Shown in pieces: positions 37,800 to 48,390 of a stretch of DNA of 64,000 nucleotides. The stretch spans positions 1,724,011 to 1,788,010 of the forward strand of contig NZ_GL636091.1 of assembly GCF_000186465.1 (NCBI RefSeq). The letters run 5' to 3'. The notes under the pieces were generated by a model that had not been told where the DNA came from, did not search any database, and saw only the letters and a program-made list of their open reading frames with translations. Position 1 is the first letter of the stretch. Each line of letters starts with the position of its first letter. The translations under genes and the position numbers were made by a program. Source of the DNA: Streptococcus australis ATCC 700641 (GTDB lineage: Bacteria; Bacillota; Bacilli; Lactobacillales; Streptococcaceae).

Positions 37800-40343
37800 T
37801 TATTTAGTTGCTAGAAGGGCTGCTTCGACAGCTGCTTTCTCCCGCTCAATAAGATCGATACGAGCCGCGATTTCTTTGATTCCCATCTTGATATTGCGGC
37901 TGATCGCCATATCATCCAATTGAGGCTCAAAGAAGGCCTTGTATTCATTCAACCGTTCACGAGTCTTGAAACAGTTAGCTGGGTAGATGACAAACTTATC
38001 AAAGCTCATATCACCACCGAGTGCCTTCTTGATCCAGTCCCAGTTCTCACGTGCCCAAGTCCAGGTTCTTCCTTGGGTAAAGTCATGGTGCAAGAAATTG
38101 AAGTACCAGCTCATAGCCAAGTCCTGAGGTTTCACCACATCCTTGTTCTTCCACTCCTTCAATAGAGCTTCCAAGGTTTCCGCATCCTTGGTATAAGAAA
38201 GTGCAGCCGCCAACTGGCGTTTAAAGTTTCCATCAACTGTCTTCACATAGGTATCCAGATATTGTTGGCTAAGCGCCTTGGTTTCCTGGTGCTTGATTTG
38301 GTTGACCAAGATTTGCAAGCGAATAGCAGCTGGAAGGTTTTCTAGATCAGATGCATGCGCTTCAAAGATGGCACTCGCTTGTGCTTGTGCAGCTTCGTCA
38401 TTGGCCTTGATCATATTAGCAATCATTAGTTGACGAACTTTTTCGTCCTCTTCTGCTTCACCTGGCTTAGCTTCTAGTCCCAAGCGTTCAAAGTTGTAAC
38501 GGTTCATCCGTTTCAACAGCTCATGGAAGGCAGCTTCTGTTTCAGTTCCTTCATCCACAAAGAGACTGATTCCACTTAAGACGCTCGAAACAGCAGAAAC
38601 AACCAAGAAGGAACTTTCTTCTGTCAAATGTTCAATCACTGGCAAGAGGCTTGCATAAGAAATTTGACCGCTTTCCGCTAAGAGACGGCGTTCTTGAACC
38701 ACTTGCAATTTCGAAGTGCTATCTAAGCTAGCAAGGTCAGCAAGGATGTCTTCTAACAATTCCCCACGGTAATCACTGATATAGTGAGCCGTATTTTCTG
38801 TATTGAAGCGAAGAGCTCCGCTGTTAGCTGCTTTCAAGGCACTATAGTTTGGAATTTCTAAGACTTCTGTTTCCAAGGTATCTGGAATACCTGTCCAGTT
38901 GCTGTTCAAAGGAACAACCCACTTGCGACCTTTTTCTTCTTTTTCTCCGATAAAGAACTGCTCTTGACGGATGATCAAGGTGTCGTTCTCTACAGAAGCT
39001 GAGACAACAGGGTATCCAGGTTGCTCCAACCAAGAATCCATAAAGGCTGCGACATCACGACCTGAAGCTTGACCAAGAGCATCCCAAAGGTCACGACCGA
39101 TGGTATTGCCGTATTGGTGTTTTTCAAAGTAGATCTTCAAACCTTTACGGAAGGCATCATCGCCTAACCAACGGCGAAGCATGTGCATGAGCCGGCTACC
39201 CTTGGCGTAAACGATCGCTGGGTCAAAGAGGGTGTTGATCTCGTCTGGGTGTTTCACTTCTACATGGACGGATTGAACGCCATCTGTAGCATCGCGTTTC
39301 AAGGCAGCAGGTACACCGGTTGTTTGGAAGTCTTCAAAGATATTCCAGCTTGGTTCGATGGCATCCAAGCAGACATATTCCATCATATTGGCGAAGCTTT
39401 CATTCAACCAGAGGTCATCCCACCACTTCATGGTCACGAGGTTTCCGAACCATTGGTGAGCCAATTCATGAGCCACCACCAAGGCTACTGTTTGACGGCT
39501 TTGGGCCGTCGAGTTTTCATCTACAAGGAGATAAACTTCACGGTAGGTTACCAAGCCCCAGTTTTCCATAGCTCCTGAAGAGAAGTCTGGAAGCGCAATA
39601 TGAAGGGATTGAGGGATTGGATAAGCCACTCCATAATAGTCCTCGTAGAATTCGATGGCACGAACGGCAATATCTAATGAGAAGTCTAAGTTTTCTAATG
39701 GGTGAGCTTTGGTAGAGTAGACACCGACTAGGGTTCCATTCTTGGTCTTAGCTGTCACACCCTGCAAATCTCCAGCCGCAAAGGCCAAGAGATAAGAAGA
39801 CATACGAGGAGTCGTATCAAACTTCCAAATACCTGTTTCTTTCCGACTTTCGACATCGATTTCAGGCATATTAGAAAGAACGATTTCTCCTTCTTCTTGG
39901 TCAAATTTCACAGCCAAATCAAAGGTCGCTTTGGCTTCTGGTTCATCTACACTTGGGAAGGCTTCACGAGCAAAGTGACTTTCAAATTGAGTAGAGATCA
40001 CTTCTTTTTTAAGGCCATCTACTGTGTAGTAAGACGGATAAATCCCTGTCATATTATCGGTAATTTTCCCTGTATAAGTGAGGGTAAGGTTTACTTTACC
40101 TGTAGCAGGAACTTCGACAAAGACAGCTTCTTCCTCATCATTGACTGTAAAGGCACAATCTTGCCCACCTACTTGAGCCGATTCGATTGTCAAATCCTTT
40201 TGGTGAAGAGAGATGCGAGTCTCCTTTGCCTCTCCAGTTATGGTCACTTTCCCCGAGAAAGTTTTGTCTGAGCGGTTTAAATCTAAGAATAGATCATAGT
40301 GCTCAGGTACAAATGTATCAATAAAATGTGCAACTGCTTGCAT
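37800..40343 (-). CDS. pepN: Aminopeptidase N (M1 family)
   Basis: 847 residues from the ATG at 40343, with AAGGAG six bases upstream; an earlier in-frame ATG at 40361 has none. Exopeptidase motif GAMENWG and zinc site HELAHQ with the downstream Glu in WLNESFAN are intact, and the C-terminal ERAP1-like helical domain is full length. Releases N-terminal residues from peptides for amino-acid nutrition. In S. pneumoniae pepN lies directly before ciaR; here bioY and the Gly-rich gene lie between. Confidence 0.96.
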   Translation of the reverse strand: MQAVAHFIDTFVPEHYDLFLDLNRSDKTFSGKVTITGEAKETRISLHQKDLTIESAQVGGQDCAFTVNDEEEAVFVEVPATGKVNLTLTYTGKITDNMTGIYPSYYTVDGLKKEVISTQFESHFAREAFPSVDEPEAKATFDLAVKFDQEEGEIVLSNMPEIDVESRKETGIWKFDTTPRMSSYLLAFAAGDLQGVTAKTKNGTLVGVYSTKAHPLENLDFSLDIAVRAIEFYEDYYGVAYPIPQSLHIALPDFSSGAMENWGLVTYREVYLLVDENSTAQSRQTVALVVAHELAHQWFGNLVTMKWWDDLWLNESFANMMEYVCLDAIEPSWNIFEDFQTTGVPAALKRDATDGVQSVHVEVKHPDEINTLFDPAIVYAKGSRLMHMLRRWLGDDAFRKGLKIYFEKHQYGNTIGRDLWDALGQASGRDVAAFMDSWLEQPGYPVVSASVENDTLIIRQEQFFIGEKEEKGRKWVVPLNSNWTGIPDTLETEVLEIPNYSALKAANSGALRFNTENTAHYISDYRGELLEDILADLASLDSTSKLQVVQERRLLAESGQISYASLLPVIEHLTEESSFLVVSAVSSVLSGISLFVDEGTETEAAFHELLKRMNRYNFERLGLEAKPGEAEEDEKVRQLMIANMIKANDEAAQAQASAIFEAHASDLENLPAAIRLQILVNQIKHQETKALSQQYLDTYVKTVDGNFKRQLAAALSYTKDAETLEALLKEWKNKDVVKPQDLAMSWYFNFLHHDFTQGRTWTWARENWDWIKKALGGDMSFDKFVIYPANCFKTRERLNEYKAFFEPQLDDMAISRNIKMGIKEIAARIDLIEREKAAVEAALLATK

Positions 40344-40440
40344 GAGTAACTCCTTCTTCATTTTTTATCATCTTCTATTCTAACATAAATCCTACTAACT
40401 GTAAGGTAAGAGGGGGCAAAACCAGATCTATAAAAAAATA

Positions 40441-40466
40441 AAGTCTGAGATGATGACCTCAGACTT
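40441..40466 (-). terminator. Terminator of the pst operon
   Basis: AAGTCTGAG/CTCAGACTT stem with an 8-base loop, minus-strand TTTATTTTTT tail. Confidence 0.8.
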
Positions 40467-40473
40467 TCTTTTC

Positions 40474-41127
40474 TTATAATTCCACAATTTTTCCTGTTTC
40501 GAAGTAGACAACCCACTCACAGATATTTTTAGCATAATCCCCAATACGTTCCAAGTAGTTGATCACTTGGAAGTAATCCCGACCAGTGATAATCAAATCA
40601 GGATTATGTTTGATTTCTTCCGTTGCCAACTCTTGAATACGATCATAGTACTCATTAATTTTTTCATCGCGAGTTGCAACTTCATAGGCCGTTTCTACAT
40701 CCCCTTTTAAGTATAGTTCCAAGGTTGCTTCAACAAAGTCTTTGACTTCTCGACCCATTTTGCTGATTTCTTCTTCTACAACCTTACTACGAAGTTCTCC
40801 CTTCATACGGATGGTTGCTCGAGCGATAGATACCGCATGGTCTCCCATCCGCTCAACGTCAGATACAGCTTTTAAGACTGTCATCACCATCCGAAGGTCC
40901 TGAGAAACCGGTTGTTGAAGGGCAATCATCTCAAAGGATTTGCGCTCCAACTTCACTTCATACTCATTAATCTCTGCATCATCTTCAATCACCTGGCGTG
41001 CCAGATCACGGTCATGAGTGACAAAAGCTCGAACCGTGCGGTTGATCTGGGTCAAGACTTCATTTCCCATGGCATAAAACTGATTATGAAGCTTTTCTAA
41101 ATCTTCTTCAAATTGTACACGTAACAT
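40474..41127 (-). CDS. phoU: Phosphate signalling protein PhoU
   Basis: 217 residues, two repeated three-helix bundles each with the metal-binding E(D)xxxD-type motif (VSDVERMGDHA and YLERIGDYAKN). Damps phosphate uptake and links the Pst transporter to its two-component system. Last gene of the pst operon, 14 bases after pstB. Confidence 0.95.
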   Translation of the reverse strand: MLRVQFEEDLEKLHNQFYAMGNEVLTQINRTVRAFVTHDRDLARQVIEDDAEINEYEVKLERKSFEMIALQQPVSQDLRMVMTVLKAVSDVERMGDHAVSIARATIRMKGELRSKVVEEEISKMGREVKDFVEATLELYLKGDVETAYEVATRDEKINEYYDRIQELATEEIKHNPDLIITGRDYFQVINYLERIGDYAKNICEWVVYFETGKIVEL

Positions 41128-41141
41128 TTACTTTCCCTTTC

Positions 41142-41900
41142 TTATCCAAACTTCCCTGATACATAATCTTCTGTTTCCTTCCGAGCAGGGTTCAAGAAGA
41201 TTTTTGAGGTGTCATCATACTCGATGAGGTCCCCATCCAAGAAAAAGGCCGTCCTATCCGAAATCCGACTGGCTTGTTGCATAGACCGCGTCACCAAAAG
41301 CATGGTGTAACGATCCTTCAAGCCATAAAGTGTTTCTTCAATCTTTCCAGCAGAAATCGGGTCCAAGGCTGAGGTCGGCTCATCCAAGAGGATAATCTTA
41401 GGGCTGGTTGCCAATACACGCGCCACACAAACCCGTTGTTGTTGCCCCCCTGATAACCCAATCGCTGAATCATGGAGACGATCCTTGACCTCATCCCAAA
41501 TAGAAGCATTTTTCAAAGAGGTTTCGACTGCTTCATCCAAGACTTGCTTGTCCTTGACCCCATTGATCATGAGTCCGTATGTGACATTGTCATAGATAGA
41601 CATAGGGAAGGGGTTGGGCTGTTGGAAGACCATCCCGATTTCCTTACGAAGTTCTACTGTATCTGTCCGAGGACTATAGATATTGTGACCATTATAGAGG
41701 ACGGTTCCTGTCGTCGTTACCTCATGGTTCAAATCGCCCATTCGGTTGATAGCTTTGAGCAGGGTAGACTTCCCAGATCCAGAAGGACCGATTAAAGCCG
41801 TGATTTCTTTAGGGGTGAAATCCAGTGACACACTATTCAGTGCCTTTTTCTTATTGTAATAAACCGACAAGTCCTTGACTTGCAAAATTGGTTCTGTCAT
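41142..41900 (-). CDS. pstB: Phosphate ABC transporter ATP-binding protein (second copy)
   Basis: 252 residues from the ATG at 41900, with AAGGATGAAAAC upstream. Walker [10 protein letters not shown], signature LSGGQQQR, Walker [14 protein letters not shown]. Switch reads VTRSMQQA rather than the VTHSMQQA of its neighbour, so the H-loop His is replaced by Arg; this copy may be catalytically asymmetric. Duplicated pstB genes are usual in streptococci. Confidence 0.94.
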   Translation of the reverse strand: MTEPILQVKDLSVYYNKKKALNSVSLDFTPKEITALIGPSGSGKSTLLKAINRMGDLNHEVTTTGTVLYNGHNIYSPRTDTVELRKEIGMVFQQPNPFPMSIYDNVTYGLMINGVKDKQVLDEAVETSLKNASIWDEVKDRLHDSAIGLSGGQQQRVCVARVLATSPKIILLDEPTSALDPISAGKIEETLYGLKDRYTMLLVTRSMQQASRISDRTAFFLDGDLIEYDDTSKIFLNPARKETEDYVSGKFG

Positions 41901-41936
41901 GTTTTCATCCTTATGTTGTTTCAATGTTGCCAAATC

Positions 41937-42740
41937 CTATCCAAAGTGACCAGACACATAATCGTTAGTCGATTGCAGTTTTGCATTTTGGAAGATATTG
42001 GCTGTTTTATCATACTCGATCAAATCGCCTAGATAGAAGAATCCTGTATAATCGCTGGCCCGAGCTGCCTGTTGCATGCTGTGGGTCACGATGATAATAG
42101 TATAGTCCTTCTTCAACTCCAACATGGTTTCTTCCAACTGAGCAGTCGCGATAGGATCCAAGGCTGAAGCTGGCTCGTCCATGAGCAAAATCTCTGGTTT
42201 AACGGAGATGGCACGGGCAATACAAAGGCGTTGCTGTTGACCACCAGAGAGGGTCAATGCGGACTTGTGCAAGTCATCCTTGACCTGATCCCAGAGGGCT
42301 GCTTGCTTCAAAGATTTTTCAACGATTTCGTCCAAAATCTTCTTGTCTTTGACACCTGCCCGCTCGTGGGGGAAGGTGATATTGCGGTAGATAGACTTGG
42401 CAAAGGGATTTGGTCGTTGAAAGACCATTCCGATATGCTTTCTCATTTCATAGACATTGATATCTGGACGGTTAACGTCAATCCCTTCGTACCAGATCTC
42501 CCCAGTCACACGCGCAATATCAATGGTATCGTTCATCCGGTTCAAACTTCTAAGATAGGTAGATTTCCCAGATCCAGAAGGACCGATCAAAGCTGTGATT
42601 TTATTCTTCTCAAATTGCATATCCACGCCTTTGATGGATTCATTTGAACCATAGTAGACATGCAGATCTTTGGTCGAAAGGACCACTTTTTCTTCAGGAA
42701 AAGTAATGATATGTTTCTCATCCCAATTGTACTTTGACAT
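41937..42740 (-). CDS. pstB: Phosphate ABC transporter ATP-binding protein (first copy)
   Basis: 267 residues with full ATPase motifs: Walker [10 protein letters not shown], signature LSGGQQQR, Walker B ILLMDEPASALDP and switch VTHSMQQA. The extra N-terminal about 15 residues (SKYNWDEKHIITFPE) mark the longer of the two streptococcal PstB types. AAAGGAGAAGAA precedes the ATG. Confidence 0.95.
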   Translation of the reverse strand: MSKYNWDEKHIITFPEEKVVLSTKDLHVYYGSNESIKGVDMQFEKNKITALIGPSGSGKSTYLRSLNRMNDTIDIARVTGEIWYEGIDVNRPDINVYEMRKHIGMVFQRPNPFAKSIYRNITFPHERAGVKDKKILDEIVEKSLKQAALWDQVKDDLHKSALTLSGGQQQRLCIARAISVKPEILLMDEPASALDPIATAQLEETMLELKKDYTIIIVTHSMQQAARASDYTGFFYLGDLIEYDKTANIFQNAKLQSTNDYVSGHFG

Positions 42741-42751
42741 TTCTTCTCCTT

Positions 42752-43636
42752 TTATGCTGAGGTTAATTTCTTATGGAGGTAAGTACCGAGCTTACGCGCT
42801 CCAAAGTTGAAAATCAAAATGAAGATCAACAAGACTGCAGCCGATCCAGCGGATACTTCAATCGCATCTGGAATGGTTCCTTCACTATTGACCTTCCAAA
42901 TGTGCACCGCTAGAGTTTCTGCTTGACGGAAAATGGAGATTGGACTGGTGACACTAAAGAGGTTCCAGTTACTCCAATCCAAGGCTGGGGCAGACTGACC
43001 AGCAGTATAAATCAAGGCCGCTGCTTCCCCAAAAATCCGCCCAGAAGCTAGTACGACACCCGTAATAATACTTGGTAAGGCTTCAGGTACCACCACGTGA
43101 ATCACGGTTTCCCAACGAGATATTCCAAGCGCAAGCCCAGCTTCTCTCTGTGTATGGTGGACATTCTGCAAACTATCTTCAATGTTTCGTGTCATCTGTG
43201 GCAGGTTAAAGACCGTCAAGGCCAAGGCTCCAGAAATAATCGAGAAGCCATATTGGAACTGCACTACAAAGACCAAGTAACCAAATAGACCGACTACAAC
43301 CGATGGTAGAGAAGACAAGATCTCAATACAGGTCCGAACCAAATTGGTCAATGGGCCCTTCTTGGCATACTCTGACAAGTAGATCCCTGCCCCTAATGAA
43401 AGAGGGAAGGAAATAATCAAGGTAATGACTAAGAGGAAGAAGGAATTATAGAGCTGAATCCCAATCCCTCCCCCTGCTTGGTAAGAAGAGGATTTGCTGG
43501 TCAAGAAGGTCCAAGACACATGCGGCAACCCTCTAACCAGGATATAGAGAATCAAAGAAGCAAGAATAGTGACAATAATTCCAGCAATTGCATAGAGAAC
43601 CCCTGTCGCTATCTTATCTATTTTTTTAGCGTGCAT
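42752..43636 (-). CDS. pstA: Phosphate ABC transporter permease PstA
   Basis: 294 residues, six membrane helices, with the coupling EAGLALGISRWETVIHVVVPEA segment. Overlaps pstC by 11 bases and forms the channel with it. Confidence 0.95.
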   Translation of the reverse strand: MHAKKIDKIATGVLYAIAGIIVTILASLILYILVRGLPHVSWTFLTSKSSSYQAGGGIGIQLYNSFFLLVITLIISFPLSLGAGIYLSEYAKKGPLTNLVRTCIEILSSLPSVVVGLFGYLVFVVQFQYGFSIISGALALTVFNLPQMTRNIEDSLQNVHHTQREAGLALGISRWETVIHVVVPEALPSIITGVVLASGRIFGEAAALIYTAGQSAPALDWSNWNLFSVTSPISIFRQAETLAVHIWKVNSEGTIPDAIEVSAGSAAVLLIFILIFNFGARKLGTYLHKKLTSA

Positions 43637-44537
43637 AGTTCTTCTTACCTCTTTCTTTCGTGATCAATTTGATAACGCTGTTGAATGCCAAACTCATCAG
43701 CAAGAGCACCAAGGCAAGTGACCAGAGAACGTTGTTGTTAACAGTTCCCATAACCGTATTTCCGATACCCATAGTCAAGATAGAGGTCAAGGTGGAAGCT
43801 GGAGTCGTTAAAGATGTTGGAACAACCGCTGAGTTTCCGACCACCATCTGAATCGCCAAGGCTTCACCGAAGGCACGGGCCATTCCAAAGACAACTGCCG
43901 TAAAAATACCTGAGCGAGCGGCCTTTAAGGTGACATGCCAAATCGTTTGCCAGCGAGTCGCTCCCATAGCCATACTCGCTTCCCGATAGTGACGAGGTAC
44001 TGCCCGTAAGCTGTCTGTTGTCATAAAGGTCACAGTTGGAAGGATCATGACAAAGAGGACAAAGACCCCTGACAAGATCCCAAATCCTGTCCCACCAAAG
44101 ATGGAACGAACAAATGGAACCACCACTTGCAAACCAATAAATCCGTAAACAACAGAAGGGATCCCTACCAACAACTCAATGGCTGGTTGTAAGAGACGAG
44201 CTCCCTTTGGAGAAACCTCTGTCATAAAGACTGCCGCACCGATGGCAAAAGGCGTCGCCACCAAGGCAGACAAAAGGGTTACAATGAAGGAACCCAAGAT
44301 CATTGGCAAAGCCCCAAATTCTTTCCCTGACGGATTCCAAGTGGATCCAAAAAGGAAACTAAAGACATTAACCTTGTTGACAAAGAAGGTCGATAATCCC
44401 TTTTGGGCTACAAAAATCAAAATCAAAGCTACAACAAAGACAATCAAACTCATACAGCAGAAAGTAATGGTTTTACCAAATTTTTCCAAACGAGAATTAT
44501 TGGACTTTGCGAGCATTTTTTTTGCTACTTCGTTCAT
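43626..44537 (-). CDS. pstC: Phosphate ABC transporter permease PstC
   Basis: 303 residues, six membrane helices, with the EAA-type EASMAMGATRWQTIWHVTLK segment. 17 bases after pstS in the operon. Confidence 0.95.
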   Translation of the reverse strand: MNEVAKKMLAKSNNSRLEKFGKTITFCCMSLIVFVVALILIFVAQKGLSTFFVNKVNVFSFLFGSTWNPSGKEFGALPMILGSFIVTLLSALVATPFAIGAAVFMTEVSPKGARLLQPAIELLVGIPSVVYGFIGLQVVVPFVRSIFGGTGFGILSGVFVLFVMILPTVTFMTTDSLRAVPRHYREASMAMGATRWQTIWHVTLKAARSGIFTAVVFGMARAFGEALAIQMVVGNSAVVPTSLTTPASTLTSILTMGIGNTVMGTVNNNVLWSLALVLLLMSLAFNSVIKLITKERGKKNYAR

Positions 44538-44554
44538 GTTTTACCTAATTCTTC

Positions 44555-45421
44555 TTATTTCTTCGTAATGTTACCGTCAAGATCACGGCTGATTTTCATA
44601 TCATTGATTGGGATATAGCCCATCTTACCAACGATTTCCTGCTGGACCTCATCTGTCATCATATAATCCAAGAATTTCTTTGCCAGTTTACTTGGCTCAC
44701 CCTTGGTATACATGTGTTCATAGGACCAAATTGGCCAGTTATTATTCACTACGTTTTTCTTAGTTGGTTCATAGCCATTTAACTTCATGGTTTTGACACT
44801 ATCATCCACGTAGGTAAAAGCCAAATAAGAAATGGCACCTGGAGTCTGGGAAACAATGTTCTTCACCATTCCGTTGGAATCCTGTTCTTGAGCCTGTTTA
44901 GGATCTTTGCCGTCCATGATGATGTCATCAAACACAGCACGGCTACCAGATCCTACTGCCCGGTTCACAATGGTAATTTCCAAGTCCTCACCACCCAATT
45001 GCTTCCAGTTGGTATATTCACCAGTAAAAATCTTACGCAATTGTTCAGTAGTTAAATCGTCTACGGAAATCCCCTTGTTCGCAATGATAGCTGTTCCTGC
45101 TACTGCTACTTGATGATCCACCAAGCTAGAAGCAGCGATACCATCTTTTTCCTCTGCAAAGAGGTCACTATTTCCAATGTCGACAGCTCCTGATTGGACC
45201 TGAGAAAGACCTGTACCAGATCCACCCCCTTGGACATTGACAATCTTACCGGGATGCTCTTCAATATAACGATCTACCACCCCTTCAACGAGCGGTTGTA
45301 GGGCTGTTGATCCAACAGCTGTAATCGCTTCTCCACGGTCAATCCAAGACGCACAGGCAGATAGAGAAGCTGCAAGTGCTACTGTTGCTAGCCCAAGGAC
45401 TAGCTTTTTGCATTTATTCAA
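44555..45421 (-). CDS. pstS: Phosphate-binding lipoprotein PstS
   Basis: 288 residues. Signal peptide with lipobox LSACAS places Cys at the mature N-terminus. Phosphate-binding segments [20 protein letters not shown] and [11 protein letters not shown] are present. Initiates at TTG 45421 with GGAG seven bases upstream. Captures phosphate for PstCAB. An extended -10 (TGT-TATAGT, 45528-45533) lies about 105 bp upstream. Confidence 0.95.
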   Translation of the reverse strand: MNKCKKLVLGLATVALAASLSACASWIDRGEAITAVGSTALQPLVEGVVDRYIEEHPGKIVNVQGGGSGTGLSQVQSGAVDIGNSDLFAEEKDGIAASSLVDHQVAVAGTAIIANKGISVDDLTTEQLRKIFTGEYTNWKQLGGEDLEITIVNRAVGSGSRAVFDDIIMDGKDPKQAQEQDSNGMVKNIVSQTPGAISYLAFTYVDDSVKTMKLNGYEPTKKNVVNNNWPIWSYEHMYTKGEPSKLAKKFLDYMMTDEVQQEIVGKMGYIPINDMKISRDLDGNITKK

Positions 45422-45527
45422 TGTAAGTCTCCTTGAATCATAATCAAATATCGTTTAAATCTTATCTCTAAACACTTGGTCATCTTCTAGTATTCTAGCA
45501 AGAATCACTTTATTTCCACTATAACAT

Positions 45528-45536
45528 AGAAAGACG
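45528..45536 (-). promoter_or_regulatory. Promoter -10 region of the pst operon
   Basis: TGT-TATAGT on the minus strand, leaving a leader of about 100 bases. No clear PhoP/PnpR box was recognised. Confidence 0.45.
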
Positions 45537-45551
45537 GCATTTCCTAATAAT

Positions 45552-46856
45552 TTATCTAAATCTCAAACCTTTAGGAAAGAAATTTTTTAAGGTCCGTCCA
45601 GTCACTTTTGCAAAACCTAAACCATTGCCTCCAGCTAAGACCTGATACCAACCATTTTGGTAGTCTTGATCTAGCTGAATAGTCTCTCCAGCCACGTACT
45701 TCATAAAGTCTGGATCCGACAAGCTGACCGATTTCTTCGCTTGATCTGGTTTCAGAGCTAAGCCCAAAGCAAAGCTAGGTTCAAAGCGATTTTTCTTGAA
45801 AGTTCCAAGGTGCAAGCCATTGCGAGCAATCTTGACTTTTTTCAAATCAGGAAGTCCAACTGGCAAGAGATAAAGCTGGTCTCCAAAACATTGGTAGAGG
45901 CCCTCTAAATCAATGGCTAAACAGTCCTTGGCAAAAGCTTGCCACAGTTTCTTCTGCTCAGCCGTTAGATTGGAACGTCCTTCCTTGATCTTCTTAACTT
46001 CAGGCTTTCCGTGATAAAGGAATTTAGCAACAAATTGCCCTTCCCCTTTGAAACGATGGGGATACATCCGGGCTGTTTCAGGATAGCCGATCCCCTCTAC
46101 CATGCCATTGATTTTTTCAATCGGTAGCAATTCCAACTCATATTCTTCTAAGAGCCAAGAGACAATCTCTTCATTCTCTTCCGGTGCCCAGGTACAGGTC
46201 GAATAAACTAGCTGTCCACCTGGTGCCAGCATCTTGATAGCATCTGTTAAAATTTCTCTTTGGAGACCAGCACATTGGGCTGGATAATCAGGATGCCAAT
46301 AGTCCATAGCATCTGGCTGCTTTCTAAACATTCCTTCACCAGAGCATGGTGCGTCCAAAACAATCAAATCAAAATAGGCTGGGAAAACCTTAGCCAAGCG
46401 ATCGGCTGATTCATTGGTCACCACGACATTACGGGCTCCAAAGCGTTCGACATTCTCGACCAAAATCTTAGAGCGGCCCTTGTGGATTTCATTGGAAACG
46501 AGGAGTCCTTGATTGTCTAAATAAGAGAGCAAGTGGGTCGTCTTGCCACCCGGTGCTGCCGCAAGATCCAAGACCTTCATACCTGGTTTTGGATGAGCTA
46601 CTTGTGCTACCATTTGGGCAGCCGGTTCTTGCGAATAGACCAGTCCAGTGACATGGGCAATGGATTTCCCTGATACCTTGCCATAGTAACTCCAAGGCAT
46701 GCCTGGAATAGGTTCATCACCTCTGATTTGCTCCGCCTTCAATGGATTAGTCCGATAGGCAGATATTGCTGGATCGTCAAAGGTTTGAAAGAAGGCCTTG
46801 GCCTCTTTTCCAAGTAATTGGGTATATTTTTCTTTGAATCCTTGAGGAAAGGTCAT
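45552..46856 (-). CDS. rsmF: RsmF-type rRNA cytosine-C5 methyltransferase
   Basis: 434 residues of the NOL1/NOP2/Sun family. SAM site LDLAAAPGGKTTHL, and the two catalytic cysteines in LDAPCSGEG and YSTCTWAPEEN. A C-terminal RNA-binding domain (from about 300) is as in RsmF/YebU. Methylates 16S rRNA; the exact base cannot be read. The ATG overlaps the upstream stop by four bases. Confidence 0.9.
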   Translation of the reverse strand: MTFPQGFKEKYTQLLGKEAKAFFQTFDDPAISAYRTNPLKAEQIRGDEPIPGMPWSYYGKVSGKSIAHVTGLVYSQEPAAQMVAQVAHPKPGMKVLDLAAAPGGKTTHLLSYLDNQGLLVSNEIHKGRSKILVENVERFGARNVVVTNESADRLAKVFPAYFDLIVLDAPCSGEGMFRKQPDAMDYWHPDYPAQCAGLQREILTDAIKMLAPGGQLVYSTCTWAPEENEEIVSWLLEEYELELLPIEKINGMVEGIGYPETARMYPHRFKGEGQFVAKFLYHGKPEVKKIKEGRSNLTAEQKKLWQAFAKDCLAIDLEGLYQCFGDQLYLLPVGLPDLKKVKIARNGLHLGTFKKNRFEPSFALGLALKPDQAKKSVSLSDPDFMKYVAGETIQLDQDYQNGWYQVLAGGNGLGFAKVTGRTLKNFFPKGLRFR

Positions 46857-47626
46857 GCGTCTTTTCCTTTCGTCAAAAAAGGTTGAATCTCATCTAGTTT
46901 ACAAGTTGGTACCATCATGATGGGCTCCAAGGTCTCATAGTTAGGTTCTTTTCCTTCCAAAGTCAAGACAGAGTAGCCTAGGCACTCGCCCATAATAGCT
47001 GCAGCGGCATAATCCCAAGGCCAGATATAGCTAAAGTACCCTAAAATGCCACCAGATAGAATCTTGGTAAAGCTGATACCAGCGCTCCCGTAGACCCGAA
47101 TCCCCAAGCATTCTGCTCCCAGATCCGCCATGCCCCAAGCATTGGACTTGAGCATGCCGACATTAGAAGCCACTAATAAGTCCCCAAGAGGCCGATTTTG
47201 AAACGGTTTTAGTTCTTTGTCATTGCAAAAGACTCCAAAATCCTTTCCACCAAAAAAGAGATGGTCGCGCATGACATCATAGATCAAGCCAAACTGGCCA
47301 AGACCTTCTTCAAAATAGGCAACCATAACAGCAAAATCTTCTTTTTGGGTCACAAAATTATTGGTCCCATCAATGGGATCAATCACCCAAACCTTACCGA
47401 AGTGAATAGGAGCACGAAGTTCATCTTCTTCAGCAAAAATTTGATCTTCTGGATAAGCTTCCAAAATCTTACGGACCAGGGTTGCTTGCACTTCTTGGTC
47501 CATCTGCGTCACCAAATCTGTCGGATTTGTTTTGACAGTAATCGCTAGCTGGTCATGTAAGTGTTCTCTTAGATAGCTTCCTGCTTCTTTGACAATGGTC
47601 TTAGCAAATTCTAATTTATTGATCAA
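46853..47626 (-). CDS. Inositol monophosphatase family protein
   Basis: 257 residues starting at TTG 47626, which has GGA upstream and gives the normal family length. The open frame upstream to 47743 runs through the overlapping UPF0223 gene and is spurious. Metal-binding motifs are EEDE near 65, [13 protein letters not shown] near 80-92, and [10 protein letters not shown] near 205. In SuhB-like proteins these hydrolyse inositol-1-phosphate or similar. It overlaps the UPF0223 gene by 11 bases, so translation is coupled. Confidence 0.85.
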   Translation of the reverse strand: MINKLEFAKTIVKEAGSYLREHLHDQLAITVKTNPTDLVTQMDQEVQATLVRKILEAYPEDQIFAEEDELRAPIHFGKVWVIDPIDGTNNFVTQKEDFAVMVAYFEEGLGQFGLIYDVMRDHLFFGGKDFGVFCNDKELKPFQNRPLGDLLVASNVGMLKSNAWGMADLGAECLGIRVYGSAGISFTKILSGGILGYFSYIWPWDYAAAAIMGECLGYSVLTLEGKEPNYETLEPIMMVPTCKLDEIQPFLTKGKDA

Positions 47627-47894
47627 TCGAAAACCATCCTTCCCCTTTTTCTTTCGCGGCTTTGGTTGCACGGTAAAGTGAGTAGTCGCTGACCTCTTCA
47701 AACTCCTTGCCCAGACGCTTTTCTTCGCCAATACTTGGGACAACTTTCTTAAAGGCCTTATAGGCTTCTAGGTAGATACGAGCATCTGCCTTTTGTTCAT
47801 AGGCTTGTTCAACCTGATTAAAAAAAGAAAGCACCGAAGCAAGCTCTTCAGTGCTCCACGATAAATCGAGTGGGTAACTATAATTTTTATTCAT
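47616..47894 (-). CDS. UPF0223 family protein
   Basis: 92 residues, all helical, starting [20 protein letters not shown] and ending EGWFSIDQ, the family pattern. Function unknown. Starts one base after the Spx stop region in a tight minus-strand operon. Confidence 0.9.
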   Translation of the reverse strand: MNKNYSYPLDLSWSTEELASVLSFFNQVEQAYEQKADARIYLEAYKAFKKVVPSIGEEKRLGKEFEEVSDYSLYRATKAAKEKGEGWFSIDQ

Positions 47895-47895
47895 A

Positions 47896-48297
47896 TTAAT
47901 GGATCTCCGCTCTTAATGTAGCAGATCTTAACTCTTCCTTACGATATCCTCGAGGGAGAAATGCACGGATTTCATCCTCATTAAAACCAATTTGCATCCG
48001 TTTCTTATCTAGAATAATTGGGCGACGCAAAAGACTAGGATTCTCCTCAATCAACTTGATTAAAGCAGAAATCGATAAATCCTCTACATCAACATTTAAC
48101 TTCTGAAAAATTTTAGAACGAGTTGAAATAATATCGTCTGTACCGTTCTCAGTTAGAGCTAAAATATTACGCAACTCCTCAGTTGTTAAAGGACTCGTCA
48201 TAATATTGTGTTCCTTAAAAGGAACCTCATGTTTTTCTAACCAAGCCCGGGCCTTCCGACAGGATGTACAACTCGGAGACAAAAATAATGTAATCAT
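47896..48297 (-). CDS. Spx-family transcriptional regulator
   Basis: 132 residues from the ATG at 48297 (GAAGAGAAGAAC upstream). ArsC-like fold with redox switch Cys10-Thr-Ser-Cys13, and [13 protein letters not shown] segment [15 protein letters not shown]. Binds RNA polymerase alpha subunit and redirects transcription in thiol stress. Streptococci have two Spx proteins; location suggests SpxA1, but I cannot separate them by sequence alone. First gene of the spx-UPF0223-IMPase-rsmF cluster. Confidence 0.9.
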   Translation of the reverse strand: MITLFLSPSCTSCRKARAWLEKHEVPFKEHNIMTSPLTTEELRNILALTENGTDDIISTRSKIFQKLNVDVEDLSISALIKLIEENPSLLRRPIILDKKRMQIGFNEDEIRAFLPRGYRKEELRSATLRAEIH

Positions 48298-48390
48298 GTT
48301 CTTCTCTTCTTTTTTTGGACACACTTAGCTGACTCTATTATACAAAATTATTCCATGCTTGCATAGTGATTTTTTAATTTAGACAAAGAA

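Noticed and set aside
45422..45551. Riboswitch or Pho box in the pstS leader
   Set aside because: About 100 bases with no recognisable riboswitch core or clear direct repeats.
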